Origin: Hungatella sp. UBA3048
Lineage (GTDB): Bacteria > Bacillota > Clostridia > Lachnospirales > Lachnospiraceae
Direction of reading: 5' to 3'
Length of the DNA: 36,607 bases
NCBI GenBank assembly: GCA_002367105.1
Contig: DFCS01000016.1
Location: forward strand, 44,144-80,750
The position numbers and the translations under genes were made by a program. The first letter of the stretch is position 1. Every line of letters begins with the position of its first letter. Of this stretch, positions 1 to 8,680 are shown piece by piece. The notes under the pieces are model-generated. The model saw only the letters and a list, made by a program, of their open reading frames with translations. It made no database searches and was not told the origin of the DNA.

Positions 1-1644
1 CAGTTAGATGAAAGAATTCTGCGGGCAGTAGCAGACATGGGATTTGAAGAGGCATCTCCGATCCAGGCCCAGGCCATTCCGGTCCAGGCTGAGGGAAGGG
101 ATATCGTTGGGCAGGCTCAGACAGGAACCGGTAAAACAGCAGCCTTTGGCATCCCACTGTTGCAGAAGATTGATCCTAAGGTGAAAAAGCTACAGGCGGT
201 TGCCCTCTGTCCTACCAGAGAGCTTGCCATTCAGGTGGCAGATGAAATCCGCAGGCTTGCAAAATACATGCACGGTGTGAAAGTCCTTCCGATTTACGGA
301 GGACAGGACATTGTAAAACAGATCCGTTCTTTAAAAGACGGTACTCAGATCATTATCGGAACTCCTGGACGTGTTATGGACCATATGCGCAGGAAGACCG
401 TGAAATTCGAGAACGTTCATACGGTAGTCATGGATGAAGCCGATGAGATGTTAAATATGGGATTTCTTGAGGATATGGAAACTATTTTAAGCCAGCTTCC
501 GGATGAGCGCCAGACGGTTATGTTCTCCGCTACCATGCCGCCTGCTATCATGGAAATTGCCAGAAAGTTCCAGCAGGAACCGGTGACCGTTAAGGTAGTA
601 AAGAAAGAACTGACCGTTCCCAAGGTAACCCAGTATTATTATGAAGTAAAGCCTAAGAGCAAGGTAGAAGTTATGTGCCGTCTCCTTGATATGTATGCAC
701 CAAAGCTGTCCGTTGCTTTCTGTAATACCAAAAAGCAGGTAGACGAACTGGTTCAGGCTCTTCAGGGACGTGGTTACTTTGCGGAAGGACTGCATGGAGA
801 TTTAAAGCAGATCCAGCGTGACAGGGTCATGAACAGCTTCCGTAACGGTAAGACAGAGATCCTTGTGGCAACTGATGTAGCAGCCCGTGGAATCGACGTA
901 GACGACGTAGAGGCCGTATTTAACTACGACCTTCCCCAGGATGACGAATATTATGTTCACAGAATCGGCCGTACCGGCCGTGCTGGCCGTGAGGGCATTG
1001 CCTTCAGTTTTGTAGTGGGCAAGGAAGTTTATAAGCTTCGCGATATCCAGCGTTACTGCAAGACCAAGATCATTCCTCAGGCAATCCCTTCCTTAAATGA
1101 TGTAACAGCCATTAAGGTGGATAAGGTTTTGGAAAATGTGGCTGACACCATTGGAGATACTGATTTAAGCAAGATGGTGAACATCATTGAAAAGAAGCTT
1201 TTGGAAGAAGATTATACCTCCCTTGATCTGGCAGCAGCTCTGCTGAAAATGATGATGGGCGAGGAAAATGAGGATATCATCGATACAAGAGAGCCTCGTT
1301 CTCTTGATAATCTGGAAAGCCTGTATGGCGGCGGAAACCGTGGCCGCAGCAGCAGAAACGGAAATAGCCGTGGAGGAAGATATGAGTCTTCCAGAGAAGA
1401 TATGGCCCGCCTGTTCATTAACATCGGAAAGAACCAGAACGTGAAGCCAGGAGATATTCTGGGCGCCATTGCCGGAGAGTCCGGTATGCCGGGTAAGATG
1501 GTCGGAAGCATTGATATGTATGATAAATATACATTCGTAGAGGTGCCAAGAGAAAGTGCCGACACAGTATTACAGGCTATGAAGGATGTTAAAATCAAAG
1601 GAAAAAATATCCATATGGAAAAAGCCAACGGAAAAGGCAGATAA
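1..1644 (+). CDS. DEAD-box ATP-dependent RNA helicase, 5'-truncated by window edge
   Basis: The reading frame is open from base 1, and the codons before the first internal ATG (base 37) already read as Q-motif flank (QLDERILRAVADMGFEEASP), so the true start lies upstream. Visible helicase motifs: Q motif (SPIQAQAIP), Walker A AQTGTGKT (about 115-138), PTRELA, TPGR, DEAD (433-444), SAT, and HRIGRTGRAG (about 958-987). After a Gly/Arg/Ser/Asn-rich linker near 1330-1390, the last ~80 residues form a DbpA-type RNA-binding domain. This fits the CshA/DbpA/DeaD class of helicases, which remodel rRNA or mRNA structure in ribosome assembly and cold adaptation. The class is clear but the exact orthologue is not. 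A terminator follows directly. Confidence 0.95.
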   Translation, partial: QLDERILRAVADMGFEEASPIQAQAIPVQAEGRDIVGQAQTGTGKTAAFGIPLLQKIDPKVKKLQAVALCPTRELAIQVADEIRRLAKYMHGVKVLPIYGGQDIVKQIRSLKDGTQIIIGTPGRVMDHMRRKTVKFENVHTVVMDEADEMLNMGFLEDMETILSQLPDERQTVMFSATMPPAIMEIARKFQQEPVTVKVVKKELTVPKVTQYYYEVKPKSKVEVMCRLLDMYAPKLSVAFCNTKKQVDELVQALQGRGYFAEGLHGDLKQIQRDRVMNSFRNGKTEILVATDVAARGIDVDDVEAVFNYDLPQDDEYYVHRIGRTGRAGREGIAFSFVVGKEVYKLRDIQRYCKTKIIPQAIPSLNDVTAIKVDKVLENVADTIGDTDLSKMVNIIEKKLLEEDYTSLDLAAALLKMMMGEENEDIIDTREPRSLDNLESLYGGGNRGRSSRNGNSRGGRYESSREDMARLFINIGKNQNVKPGDILGAIAGESGMPGKMVGSIDMYDKYTFVEVPRESADTVLQAMKDVKIKGKNIHMEKANGKGR

Positions 1645-1649
1645 ATTTC

Positions 1650-1711
1650 CGGGAGCTGGGAGAGAAAGGGAGACGGAGCGTCTTACCGGATCCACCCTGC
1701 TCCCGTTTTTT
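1650..1711 (+). terminator. Rho-independent terminator after the helicase
   Basis: Outer arms CGGGAGC (1650-1656) and GCTCCCG (1699-1705) are followed by six T. An inner hairpin AGACG-GAG-CGTCT lies inside the loop at about 1671-1683. The helicase stop codon is just upstream, so this ends the helicase transcript. Confidence 0.75.
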
Positions 1712-1876
1712 GTCCACAGGACGAAAAAGGTTTTCTTGCTTCTTGTGGAAAAAGAAGTTACAATGAGTTCAAGATGTGTATATGGTACCGGCTTTATGAG
1801 GTTTTGAGCCTGGAAATGCTTCGTGCAGGGTGCGAAAGTCAATCTGGGAGCAGGTATGTGGAAGCAGGAGGTTATG

Positions 1877-3247
1877 ATGGCAGAGTGGAAGAAGAATGAT
1901 CGGATAGAAGCAGTGATTGAGGATATGAGCGAAACCGGGGAAGGCATCGGTAAAACCGATGGGTTTACCTGGTTTATTAAGGATACAGTGATAGGAGATA
2001 AGGCCCAGGCAAAGGTGATGAAAACCAAGAAGTCCTATGGGTTTGCAAAGCTTGAGCGGATCACAGAGCCTTCTGTGAACCGTGTGACACCCAAATGTCC
2101 GGTTGCAGGGCCCTGCGGCGGCTGCCAGCTTCAGGCAATGGATTATGAGGAACAGCTTCGGTATAAGGAACGGAAGATTTATAACAATATCACCAGGATC
2201 GGCGGCTTTCCTGAAGTTCCCATGCTGCCTATCATGGGGATGGACGAGCCGTGGCGATATAGGAATAAGGCGCAGTTTCCATGGGGGCTGGATAAGGATG
2301 GAAACATCATTGTGGGATTTTATGCGGGACGCACCCATTCTATCATTGACTGTGAGGATTGTCTTCTGGGGGCAGAGGAAAACCGGGAGGTCCTAAGCCG
2401 GATCAAGGCGCATATGGAGCGGTATCATCTCATGCCTTATGACGAAGCCACTCACAAGGGACTGATCCGTCATACCCTGATCCGTAAAGGGTTTCGGACC
2501 GGAGAACTAATGGTCTGTCAGGTGATTAATGGGAAAAGCCTGCCTCACAGCGGGGAACTGGTGAATAGTCTTTTGGAAATTCCGGGTATGACCAGTATTT
2601 CTTTTAATATCAATAAGGATAGGACCAATGTGATCTTAGGGGACCGGGTGGAGAACCTTTATGGGCCAGGCTATATTACGGATTATATCGGCGATGTGAA
2701 ATACCGCATTTCTCCCCTTTCCTTTTATCAGGTGAATCCGGTGCAGACGGAAAAGCTCTATGGCACTGCTCTTGAGTATGCAGGGCTTACCGGCGGGGAA
2801 ACGGTTTGGGATCTTTACTGCGGGATTGGAACCATCTCACTTTTCCTGGCCCAAAAAGCAAAAAAGGTGTATGGAGTAGAGATCGTGCCTCAGGCCATTG
2901 AAGATGCCAGGGAGAATGCCGGATTAAATGGATTGGATAACGTGGAGTTCTTTGTGGGGAAAGCGGAAGAAGTTCTGCCGGAGCAGTATGAGAAGAATCA
3001 TGTGTATGCGGACGTGATTGTGGTGGATCCTCCCAGAAAGGGCTGTGATGAGGCATGTTTAAATACTATTGTGAAGATGGCGCCGAAGAGAGTGGTGTAT
3101 GTGAGCTGTGATTCGGCTACATTGGCAAGAGATATGAAGTATCTGGCTGAGAGAGGGTATAAGGTGGAGAAGGTCAGAGGGTGTGATATGTTTCCTCAGG
3201 GGTTGCACTGCGAGTCCATCGTCCTGTTGCAGCGGAAAGATGAGTGA
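1877..3247 (+). CDS. rlmD: 23S rRNA (uracil-5-)-methyltransferase, RlmD/RumA family
   Basis: This SAM-dependent enzyme should methylate C5 of a uridine in 23S rRNA (U1939 in the E. coli RlmD case; clostridial homologues may act on other positions as RlmCD). A TRAM-type N-terminus comes first. Cysteines C74-x5-C80-x2-C83 and C159 or C162 fit the [4Fe-4S] set of RumA. The SAM loop is DLYCGIGTISLFLA, then VVDPPRKGC, and the catalytic cysteine is C411 in YVSCDSATLARD. AGGAGG at 1866-1871 fits ATG 1877 (456 aa) best; ATG 1874 is too close, and an in-frame GTG at 1823 has no matching site. TrmA-type tRNA activity is a less likely alternative. The family is certain; the target base is inferred. Confidence 0.93.
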   Translation: MAEWKKNDRIEAVIEDMSETGEGIGKTDGFTWFIKDTVIGDKAQAKVMKTKKSYGFAKLERITEPSVNRVTPKCPVAGPCGGCQLQAMDYEEQLRYKERKIYNNITRIGGFPEVPMLPIMGMDEPWRYRNKAQFPWGLDKDGNIIVGFYAGRTHSIIDCEDCLLGAEENREVLSRIKAHMERYHLMPYDEATHKGLIRHTLIRKGFRTGELMVCQVINGKSLPHSGELVNSLLEIPGMTSISFNINKDRTNVILGDRVENLYGPGYITDYIGDVKYRISPLSFYQVNPVQTEKLYGTALEYAGLTGGETVWDLYCGIGTISLFLAQKAKKVYGVEIVPQAIEDARENAGLNGLDNVEFFVGKAEEVLPEQYEKNHVYADVIVVDPPRKGCDEACLNTIVKMAPKRVVYVSCDSATLARDMKYLAERGYKVEKVRGCDMFPQGLHCESIVLLQRKDE

Positions 3248-3283
3248 TAAAAGTACAGATTAAGAGAAAATAAAAAGATTCAG

Positions 3284-3315
3284 GACGCAAGGGTAAAATG
3301 CCTTTGCGTCTTTTT
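3284..3315 (+). terminator. Rho-independent terminator after rlmD
   Basis: GACGCAA (3284-3290) pairs with TTGCGTC (3304-3310), with further imperfect GG/CC pairing inside, and is followed by TTTTT. It lies 36 bp past the stop codon. Confidence 0.8.
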
Positions 3316-3593
3316 ATTGATGGTGAGGTCATTTAACCTTTGAAAAAAATTAGAATAATTTTTATATGCCCTCTAATAATCTGTTTCACAACATCAACAC
3401 ATTGTGAACTAATTGTCGAAATTTTCAAATATAATGGGTCTATTATTATTTAAGGTGTATGGAGTAAGCGCACATTTTGCATATTTATTATGGACACGAA
3501 ATAAGTTTCATTAGGAGAATGACTTTTTTTCACATATACTTTATAATAGGAAATAATACCTATGGAAAATTACACCTTAGTGGGGGACAAGAG
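3316..3593. promoter_or_regulatory. Upstream region of the surface-protein gene
   Basis: This 278-bp AT-rich stretch holds no convincing gene. It contains an inverted repeat, TTCACAA (3385-3391) and TTGTGAA (3402-3408) with a 10-nt loop, and a -10-like TATAAT at 3542-3547 with only a weak -35 near 3519. A GGGGGA ribosome binding site sits at 3582-3587, six bases before the ATG at 3594. The promoter call is tentative. Confidence 0.4.
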
Positions 3594-6578
3594 ATGAAAA
3601 ACGAAAGAATGTTTAAATCAATGATTGCCAAGTGTCTGGTTTTGGCAATGAGCATTAGTTTAGTGCCTGGGGATGTCTGGGCGCAGCCGCGAAATAACAT
3701 GATATTGAAGCATCAGGTAAATGCGACATCATCAAATGCGACATCATCAAATGCGGATGAATTTATAGGGGAAGAGGATGAACCGGAAATTATGGACGAT
3801 GATGATATCGCGACTGATTCTGCTGCGATAGCAACAGGTTCTGATGCCCAAGGAAAGATTCCGGTAGAGAACTTAGCATTATTAACAAATCCTGTTCCTT
3901 ATGAAGAGGTTACACTGGATGGACGGGAGTTTACTACGACTATAACGACTGATGACGGACCGAATTATCATGTGTTAAAGTATACTGTGCCTGTAGGCAA
4001 GGGCGGGTATTATTCATACGATGATAGTCGGTATGGATCGCGTTACCGTTACATATGTAATGAAGAACAATATGAAGCATTATGCCATAGAATAGAAATC
4101 GCAGGAGAACCAGTTTCTGCAACAGCATCAGTAGGGAGTCTTGAATGGGAGAGCTATTTTCCTCTAAGCTATCAGCTGGAGGAGGGGCAAGATTACTATT
4201 TTATTTCAGCATGGAAAAGCAGTTATTCCTATGAAGGTATTGATTTAGAACTGATTCGTGAAATAGATATAAATCTTGACAACTCAGGTGCCGCAAGTGA
4301 AGGAACAACAACACTGTATTCCAAAGGCAATGAGTGGTGCATTTTCAGCTCCAGAGAGTGGTATGACAGGAAGGAGCAAATTACACTTCCGGAAAAATCA
4401 GGCTATCGTTTTGAAGGATATTATACAGCCACTGATGGACAGGGAATACAAGTAATTGATGATTTTGGTAATATTCTACCAGCAATGAATGAATTAGATG
4501 ACAATTGTTCGGTATATGCCTACTGGCGACCATTTAGCCCGATTTCTTATCAGGAAATAAGGTTGGAGGATCGAATCTTTTCGAAGGTTGTAACTGGGGG
4601 CCTAAGTCCATATTATCAAGTGTTTAAGTTTTCGGTCCCTGAAGGCGAGGATGGTTTTTATACATTTTATGATGTCTATAAGTATGAGTATATCAGTGCC
4701 GCAGGCTATCTCTGCACACCGGAGCAATATGAAGCAATGTGTCATAAAATAGAGCAAAAAAAAGGTGCGGTCTGGTCACTGAAATGGACAGATTGTTTGA
4801 CTTATCAAAACAATGGTTTTTCACTCTATTATGAGTTAGAGTCAGGAAATGATTATTATTTTATCAGTACTGGGAATACAGCGAAAGTAGGTGAGTATGA
4901 AGTCGCTTTAAAACAAGAAATGAGAGCTACTTTTGTAGCAGAAGACGCAGACCAACCGGGAACTATGGCGATCTGTTCAAAAGGCAATCGTTGGCTGGAG
5001 TCGGGAAACTCATATGATTATATCACTACGATTGATCGCCCCAATAGAGCTGGCTATAAATTTGCTGGTTATTTTACCGAAAGAAATGGACAAGGGATAA
5101 AAGTTATCGATTTTGACGGGGAAATTCTTGCAGAACTTGGAGCTTTAAATCGTGATGTTACGGTTTATGCTTATTGGGAAGATTTTAGTCCAGTTATTTA
5201 TGAAGATATTTTGCTGCAAGACGGTAGATTTTCAACAACGTGTATTGCAGAGCAGGAGCCATACTACAAACTGCTTAGGTTTAAGGTGCCAGAGCAGGAG
5301 GCGGGATATTATACGTTTTACTTTAATAAACCTAATAGCAATGTTCAAATCGCCCTGTACATTTGTACAAAAGACCAATATGAATCAATTTGCAAAGGGA
5401 TAGAGGCTGAGGGAAATGCTATTAGTGCAAAGGATTGTCTTGCTAATGAGTTGTATACCGGCACTATAACTTATCAATTGGAAGGGGGGCAGGAATACTA
5501 TCTTATTGCCACCAGACATTACAAACACTATGACAGTGAAGGTGAGTATCAGTTACTGTTTCGGCGCGATATTGAGATAAAACTGGACGGAGGAGAAGCC
5601 GATTATCAGGGCACCCCAGCGTTGTATTCAAAAGGCGGTGGTTGGAGCAGTATGGAGGGGCGATATTGGTTTATTAATCAGATTGAGCCTCCCCAGAGAG
5701 CTGGTTTCCTGTTTGCCGGTTATGATACCCAAAGGGATGGACAAGGGAAAAGAATTCTTGATCAGGATGGCTACATTCTTGATGAAAACATAAGTGAGTT
5801 AAAAGATGGTGCAGTAGTTTATGGGCTATGGGAATCTAAAGACCATGAATTTAAAATGAGTGATTTAGCCAATGGTGTCAAAGGTATTTTCTACAACCAA
5901 GAACTGACGGTTACATCTAAGATGACTTTTTACTGGTATGTTCGTGGAGAACTTCCAGCAGGACTTTCGATTAACAAATACACCGGATGTATTACCGGGG
6001 TACCGACTGAGTCAGGTACTAAAAAATTTTCAATAAAAGCAAATAACTCACAGATTACAGTGTCTAAAGAATTTACAATTACGATTAATGACCAAATTAG
6101 TTCTAATGATTCGGATGATAGCGACGATCAGTTGGGCGTCTGGACAATGGATGAGTCGGGGAATTGGCGTTATGGCAGTGGTAGTTATTACTACGTAAAT
6201 GAATGGAAATTCCTCGCATATAATGGCGTGTCAAATTGGTATTATTTTGGTAGTGATGGTTATATTGTGACGGGGTGGATGATGGATGGTACGGGAAGTT
6301 GGTATTATTTGAATCCAGTATCGAATGGTAGCAGAGGGGTTATGCAGACGGGATGGCTGACTGATCCGTCGGATGGGAATCGTTATTATCTTGATTTGCA
6401 GACTGGGAAAATGGTGACTGGCTGGGTGAATATTGAGGGGATATGGTATTATTTCACGGAATTTCACGAGGTTTATACTGGCTGGAAGTGGGATGTGGTA
6501 GCTGGTGTATGGCAGTATGAGAATGTCGGGAAGCGACCGACTGGGGCTTTGGATTTGGGTCAGAAGCGAGACGAGTAA
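3594..6578 (+). CDS. Secreted cell-wall protein: three InlB-like repeat units, Ig-like domain, C-terminal wall-binding repeats
   Basis: This 994-residue exported protein has a signal peptide (Lys/Arg start, hydrophobic core, cleavage near VWAQ, residue ~30). A Ser/Asn/Ala/Thr linker with NATSSNATSSNA follows. Three homologous units of ~220 residues start near residues 92, 313 and 531. Each ends in a Listeria-Bacteroides-type repeat, for example GYYTATDGQGIQVID followed by VYAYW, at roughly 270-311, 486-528 and 703-746. A putative Ig domain (LPAGLSINKYTGCITGVP) spans ~752-832. After an Asp/Ser linker, repeats rich in GWxxDxxxxWYY (~847-984) resemble choline-binding or glucan-binding repeats, suggesting non-covalent wall attachment. 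An in-frame start exists at 3477, but the RBS supports 3594. Adhesion is likely; the ligand is unknown. Confidence 0.85.
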   Translation: MKNERMFKSMIAKCLVLAMSISLVPGDVWAQPRNNMILKHQVNATSSNATSSNADEFIGEEDEPEIMDDDDIATDSAAIATGSDAQGKIPVENLALLTNPVPYEEVTLDGREFTTTITTDDGPNYHVLKYTVPVGKGGYYSYDDSRYGSRYRYICNEEQYEALCHRIEIAGEPVSATASVGSLEWESYFPLSYQLEEGQDYYFISAWKSSYSYEGIDLELIREIDINLDNSGAASEGTTTLYSKGNEWCIFSSREWYDRKEQITLPEKSGYRFEGYYTATDGQGIQVIDDFGNILPAMNELDDNCSVYAYWRPFSPISYQEIRLEDRIFSKVVTGGLSPYYQVFKFSVPEGEDGFYTFYDVYKYEYISAAGYLCTPEQYEAMCHKIEQKKGAVWSLKWTDCLTYQNNGFSLYYELESGNDYYFISTGNTAKVGEYEVALKQEMRATFVAEDADQPGTMAICSKGNRWLESGNSYDYITTIDRPNRAGYKFAGYFTERNGQGIKVIDFDGEILAELGALNRDVTVYAYWEDFSPVIYEDILLQDGRFSTTCIAEQEPYYKLLRFKVPEQEAGYYTFYFNKPNSNVQIALYICTKDQYESICKGIEAEGNAISAKDCLANELYTGTITYQLEGGQEYYLIATRHYKHYDSEGEYQLLFRRDIEIKLDGGEADYQGTPALYSKGGGWSSMEGRYWFINQIEPPQRAGFLFAGYDTQRDGQGKRILDQDGYILDENISELKDGAVVYGLWESKDHEFKMSDLANGVKGIFYNQELTVTSKMTFYWYVRGELPAGLSINKYTGCITGVPTESGTKKFSIKANNSQITVSKEFTITINDQISSNDSDDSDDQLGVWTMDESGNWRYGSGSYYYVNEWKFLAYNGVSNWYYFGSDGYIVTGWMMDGTGSWYYLNPVSNGSRGVMQTGWLTDPSDGNRYYLDLQTGKMVTGWVNIEGIWYYFTEFHEVYTGWKWDVVAGVWQYENVGKRPTGALDLGQKRDE

Positions 6579-6585
6579 TCCGTTT

Positions 6586-6633
6586 AATAAGAAAACGAGG
6601 CAAAGATAATAATCAGAGCCTTGTTTTCTTATT
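6586..6633 (+). terminator. Rho-independent terminator after the surface-protein gene
   Basis: AATAAGAAAACGAGGC (6586-6601) pairs along 16 bases with GCCTTGTTTTCTTATT (6618-6633), with one G-U pair, starting 8 bp after the stop codon. The T-rich descending arm and the position make termination likely. Confidence 0.75.
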
Positions 6634-7148
6634 GTTACTTTGATTCGAAGATGGCTGGCTAAATAAATTTATCGAGGCCGTTTCAAAGTCCGTGTAAACT
6701 CAAAAGACTGATATAAAATTTTAGTTTTTTATGGGCAAGGCCATTTTCATTGGTCCTTGCCCATGCTTGTATTATAAAACTGTTTTTGGGGTTGTCAAAT
6801 AAAACTTCCATCTGGCAGTCTTAATACCTTGATCTTTGATTTTTAAGATAATCGTTCCTAAAAGAAGATCTCCAACTGGGAATGGATCTGCCCCCCGTGC
6901 CGAGGCATATTATAAAAGCAAATAACTATGAGGTGGCTTTGACTTCCGGACAAGTACTATCAATCCGTAAATTAAGATATCTGGCTGTTAAGGAAGCTCT
7001 TTCTAACGCAATGTCATTAAGTTTACTTAATGGTAAAGGATTGCCATAAACAAAATTTCTCCTACTCGATCTGCCCCAAAACTCTGTTTTTAAAGATGAG
7101 GCAGACATTAATAGGAGGATGATTTGGAAGTATGTTATCTCTGACTAT
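6634..7148. other. Intergenic region with no recognisable intact gene; strong hairpin at 6731-6764
   Basis: ATGGGCAAGGCCA (6731-6743) pairs with TGGTCCTTGCCCAT (6751-6764) apart from one bulged T. The T run lies before the hairpin on the + strand and no U tract follows on either strand, so this is not a standard terminator. Short open stretches of about 60 codons exist on both strands at 6850-7110, for example + codons reading QVLSIRKLRYLAVKEALSNA. They lack start signals and match nothing I recognise. The region may be gene debris. Confidence 0.35.
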
Positions 7149-8336
7149 CTACAAAATATAATTTGCCAACTGATTTCGATTGGTAATAAATAGCTTTGCA
7201 TAGACGTTCTGCATAATGTTTTTAAGTCTGCCAACAGATATATGGTATTGCTTTGCAATTTTTGTATAAGGGACCCGCTGGGCGACCAATACGGCCACAT
7301 GGTATTCCTGTAGAGAAAGGATGAGGGTTATGTTGTTTTTGGTAAACTGGTTATGGAAAGTAACCCTGTTTTTCCATGTGCTCTTCCACTGATCGAGAAC
7401 TGCATGGTAGCAGTCTGGATACTCCTCCTCCAGGCACTTCTCCATCAAGCCGCCAAGTGCGGTCACATTCTCAGCAAAAGGAGTAATGAAGCCGTGAGGC
7501 AAGGCGCGGTGCATAGCTAAAACCAGCCAGTGACGGGCCTCTTCCCTGCGTTCCAGGGAATGACAGGCAATCGCACACATCAGGTGGAGGTAAATATCAT
7601 GCCACTTGATACCCTGATCAGATATGCACAGGGACAACGCAGTTTGTGCCACAGCCAGCATAATTTCAAACTGCCTGGTACGTTGAAAATATTTTGCCCG
7701 CAGATAGATCACATCCAACCGGATCACTGACGGCAGGGTTTGTAGGTCCCCGTTTTTCAGCCATTCGGGAGCCGTGTCCGGGGTAATCACGCTTATGGAA
7801 ATCGTGGCGAGGGTACACTCTGCGACAGCCTTCACCTGTTTGTCTGTATTCGTCTGAATCACTCGTTTTAATGAAGCCTCAATCTCAGTATACGCATGAT
7901 AATTGCCCAGGCTGATGGCAGCAGCGATGGCGAGGGGACAGGCACGTATCCGCACGGCATCATCGCTCCCGATTTCACGAAAACAGGCAATAGTCTGTGC
8001 AAAATCTCCCCGCAGATAGGCCAAATCTGCCTGGCGGATGCGCCTGAGTCTCTCTTCTTCCAGCATGGACAGAATTGCATCAGGATTATCACCGGGCATT
8101 GGCTGGGCGGTTTCCGTAAGGACATAGGACAAGTCATCAGCAAGGGAACGTTTTGTCTTATGCAGTACTTTTCCCTTGCGCCTTTTGTCTACAGGGCGCT
8201 TTGCATCCACGGGGATCAGCCATAAATTTCCCCGTTTGATCGCACCGGAAATTCTGTTTTCCACACAATACAGGGTTACGATCCGGGTGCCGAGTCCCCA
8301 CTTATCCCCTGCTTCTTTTATTGTTAAGTAGTCCAT
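7149..8336 (-). CDS. Transcriptional regulator: N-terminal HTH plus C-terminal LuxR-type HTH
   Basis: This 395-residue protein has DNA-binding signatures at both ends. Residues ~1-50 (MDYLTIKEAGDKWGL, GAIKRGNLWLIP) match the short MerR/excisionase-like HTH common in Lachnospiraceae. The last ~60 residues (LSLQEYHVAVLVA, ISVGRLKNIMQNVYAKLFI, NRNQL) follow the LuxR/GerE pattern. The middle ~250 residues are helical and Ala/Leu-rich, like the TPR region of MalT-type regulators, but there is no Walker A and no phosphoacceptor domain. It is transcribed away from the giant SLH-protein gene and may control one or both neighbouring surface proteins; that is inferred from position. The start at 8336 lies below a good promoter (8368-8396). 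Confidence 0.85.
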   Translation of the reverse strand: MDYLTIKEAGDKWGLGTRIVTLYCVENRISGAIKRGNLWLIPVDAKRPVDKRRKGKVLHKTKRSLADDLSYVLTETAQPMPGDNPDAILSMLEEERLRRIRQADLAYLRGDFAQTIACFREIGSDDAVRIRACPLAIAAAISLGNYHAYTEIEASLKRVIQTNTDKQVKAVAECTLATISISVITPDTAPEWLKNGDLQTLPSVIRLDVIYLRAKYFQRTRQFEIMLAVAQTALSLCISDQGIKWHDIYLHLMCAIACHSLERREEARHWLVLAMHRALPHGFITPFAENVTALGGLMEKCLEEEYPDCYHAVLDQWKSTWKNRVTFHNQFTKNNITLILSLQEYHVAVLVAQRVPYTKIAKQYHISVGRLKNIMQNVYAKLFITNRNQLANYIL

Positions 8337-8367
8337 AATCCAAGCCCTTTCGACATATTTTTACATT

Positions 8368-8396
8368 ATTATATAGTAATAATTAGTATAATGCAA
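8368..8396 (-). promoter_or_regulatory. Sigma-A-type promoter of the LuxR-type regulator
   Basis: Read on the minus strand, TTGCAT (8391-8396) and TATAAT (8368-8373) are separated by exactly 17 bp. The ATG at 8336 is about 30 bases below the -10 box. Confidence 0.65.
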
Positions 8397-8680
8397 ATAA
8401 AAGAAGTATACCGATTTGAAAGGTTTCTGACTGGTACAATGGTGTGCGAAATAGCTGGATGAGGCATAAAATATAGTATTTACTCAAGGTTTGTCTTTGC
8501 CAAGCGCAGTGAACAAAGTTACGGTTTGATAAAAGTTTATGAAAACTTGGTTTGTACATGTCTCAAAATGCCGATTTATGCCCATTAATACGTTACTTTT
8601 CAGGGATGGAAAGTAACTACTCAATGTGATGATTTTCCCCTATGATAGAAATGAAATTACTATAAGCAGGAGGAAGGATT
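8397..8680. promoter_or_regulatory. Upstream region and probable leader of the giant SLH-protein gene
   Basis: The divergent intergenic region spans 8337-8680 with no gene. On the + side an inverted repeat, GTTACTTTTC (8592-8601) and GGAAAGTAAC (8608-8617), with one mismatch and a 6-nt loop, lies 64 bp before the ATG. A weaker one, AAGTTT (8533-8538) and AAACTT (8543-8548), lies upstream. No textbook promoter for the + gene could be fixed. The RBS is GCAGGAGGAAGG just before 8681. Confidence 0.4.

Noticed and set aside
1823..1876. Earlier GTG start for the rRNA methyltransferase
   Set aside because: AGGAGG at 1866-1871 is placed for ATG 1877, and the extra residues are not typical of the family.
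6926..7108. 60-residue minus-strand open frame
   Set aside because: No ribosome binding site or recognisable product; the + strand is equally open over the same bases.
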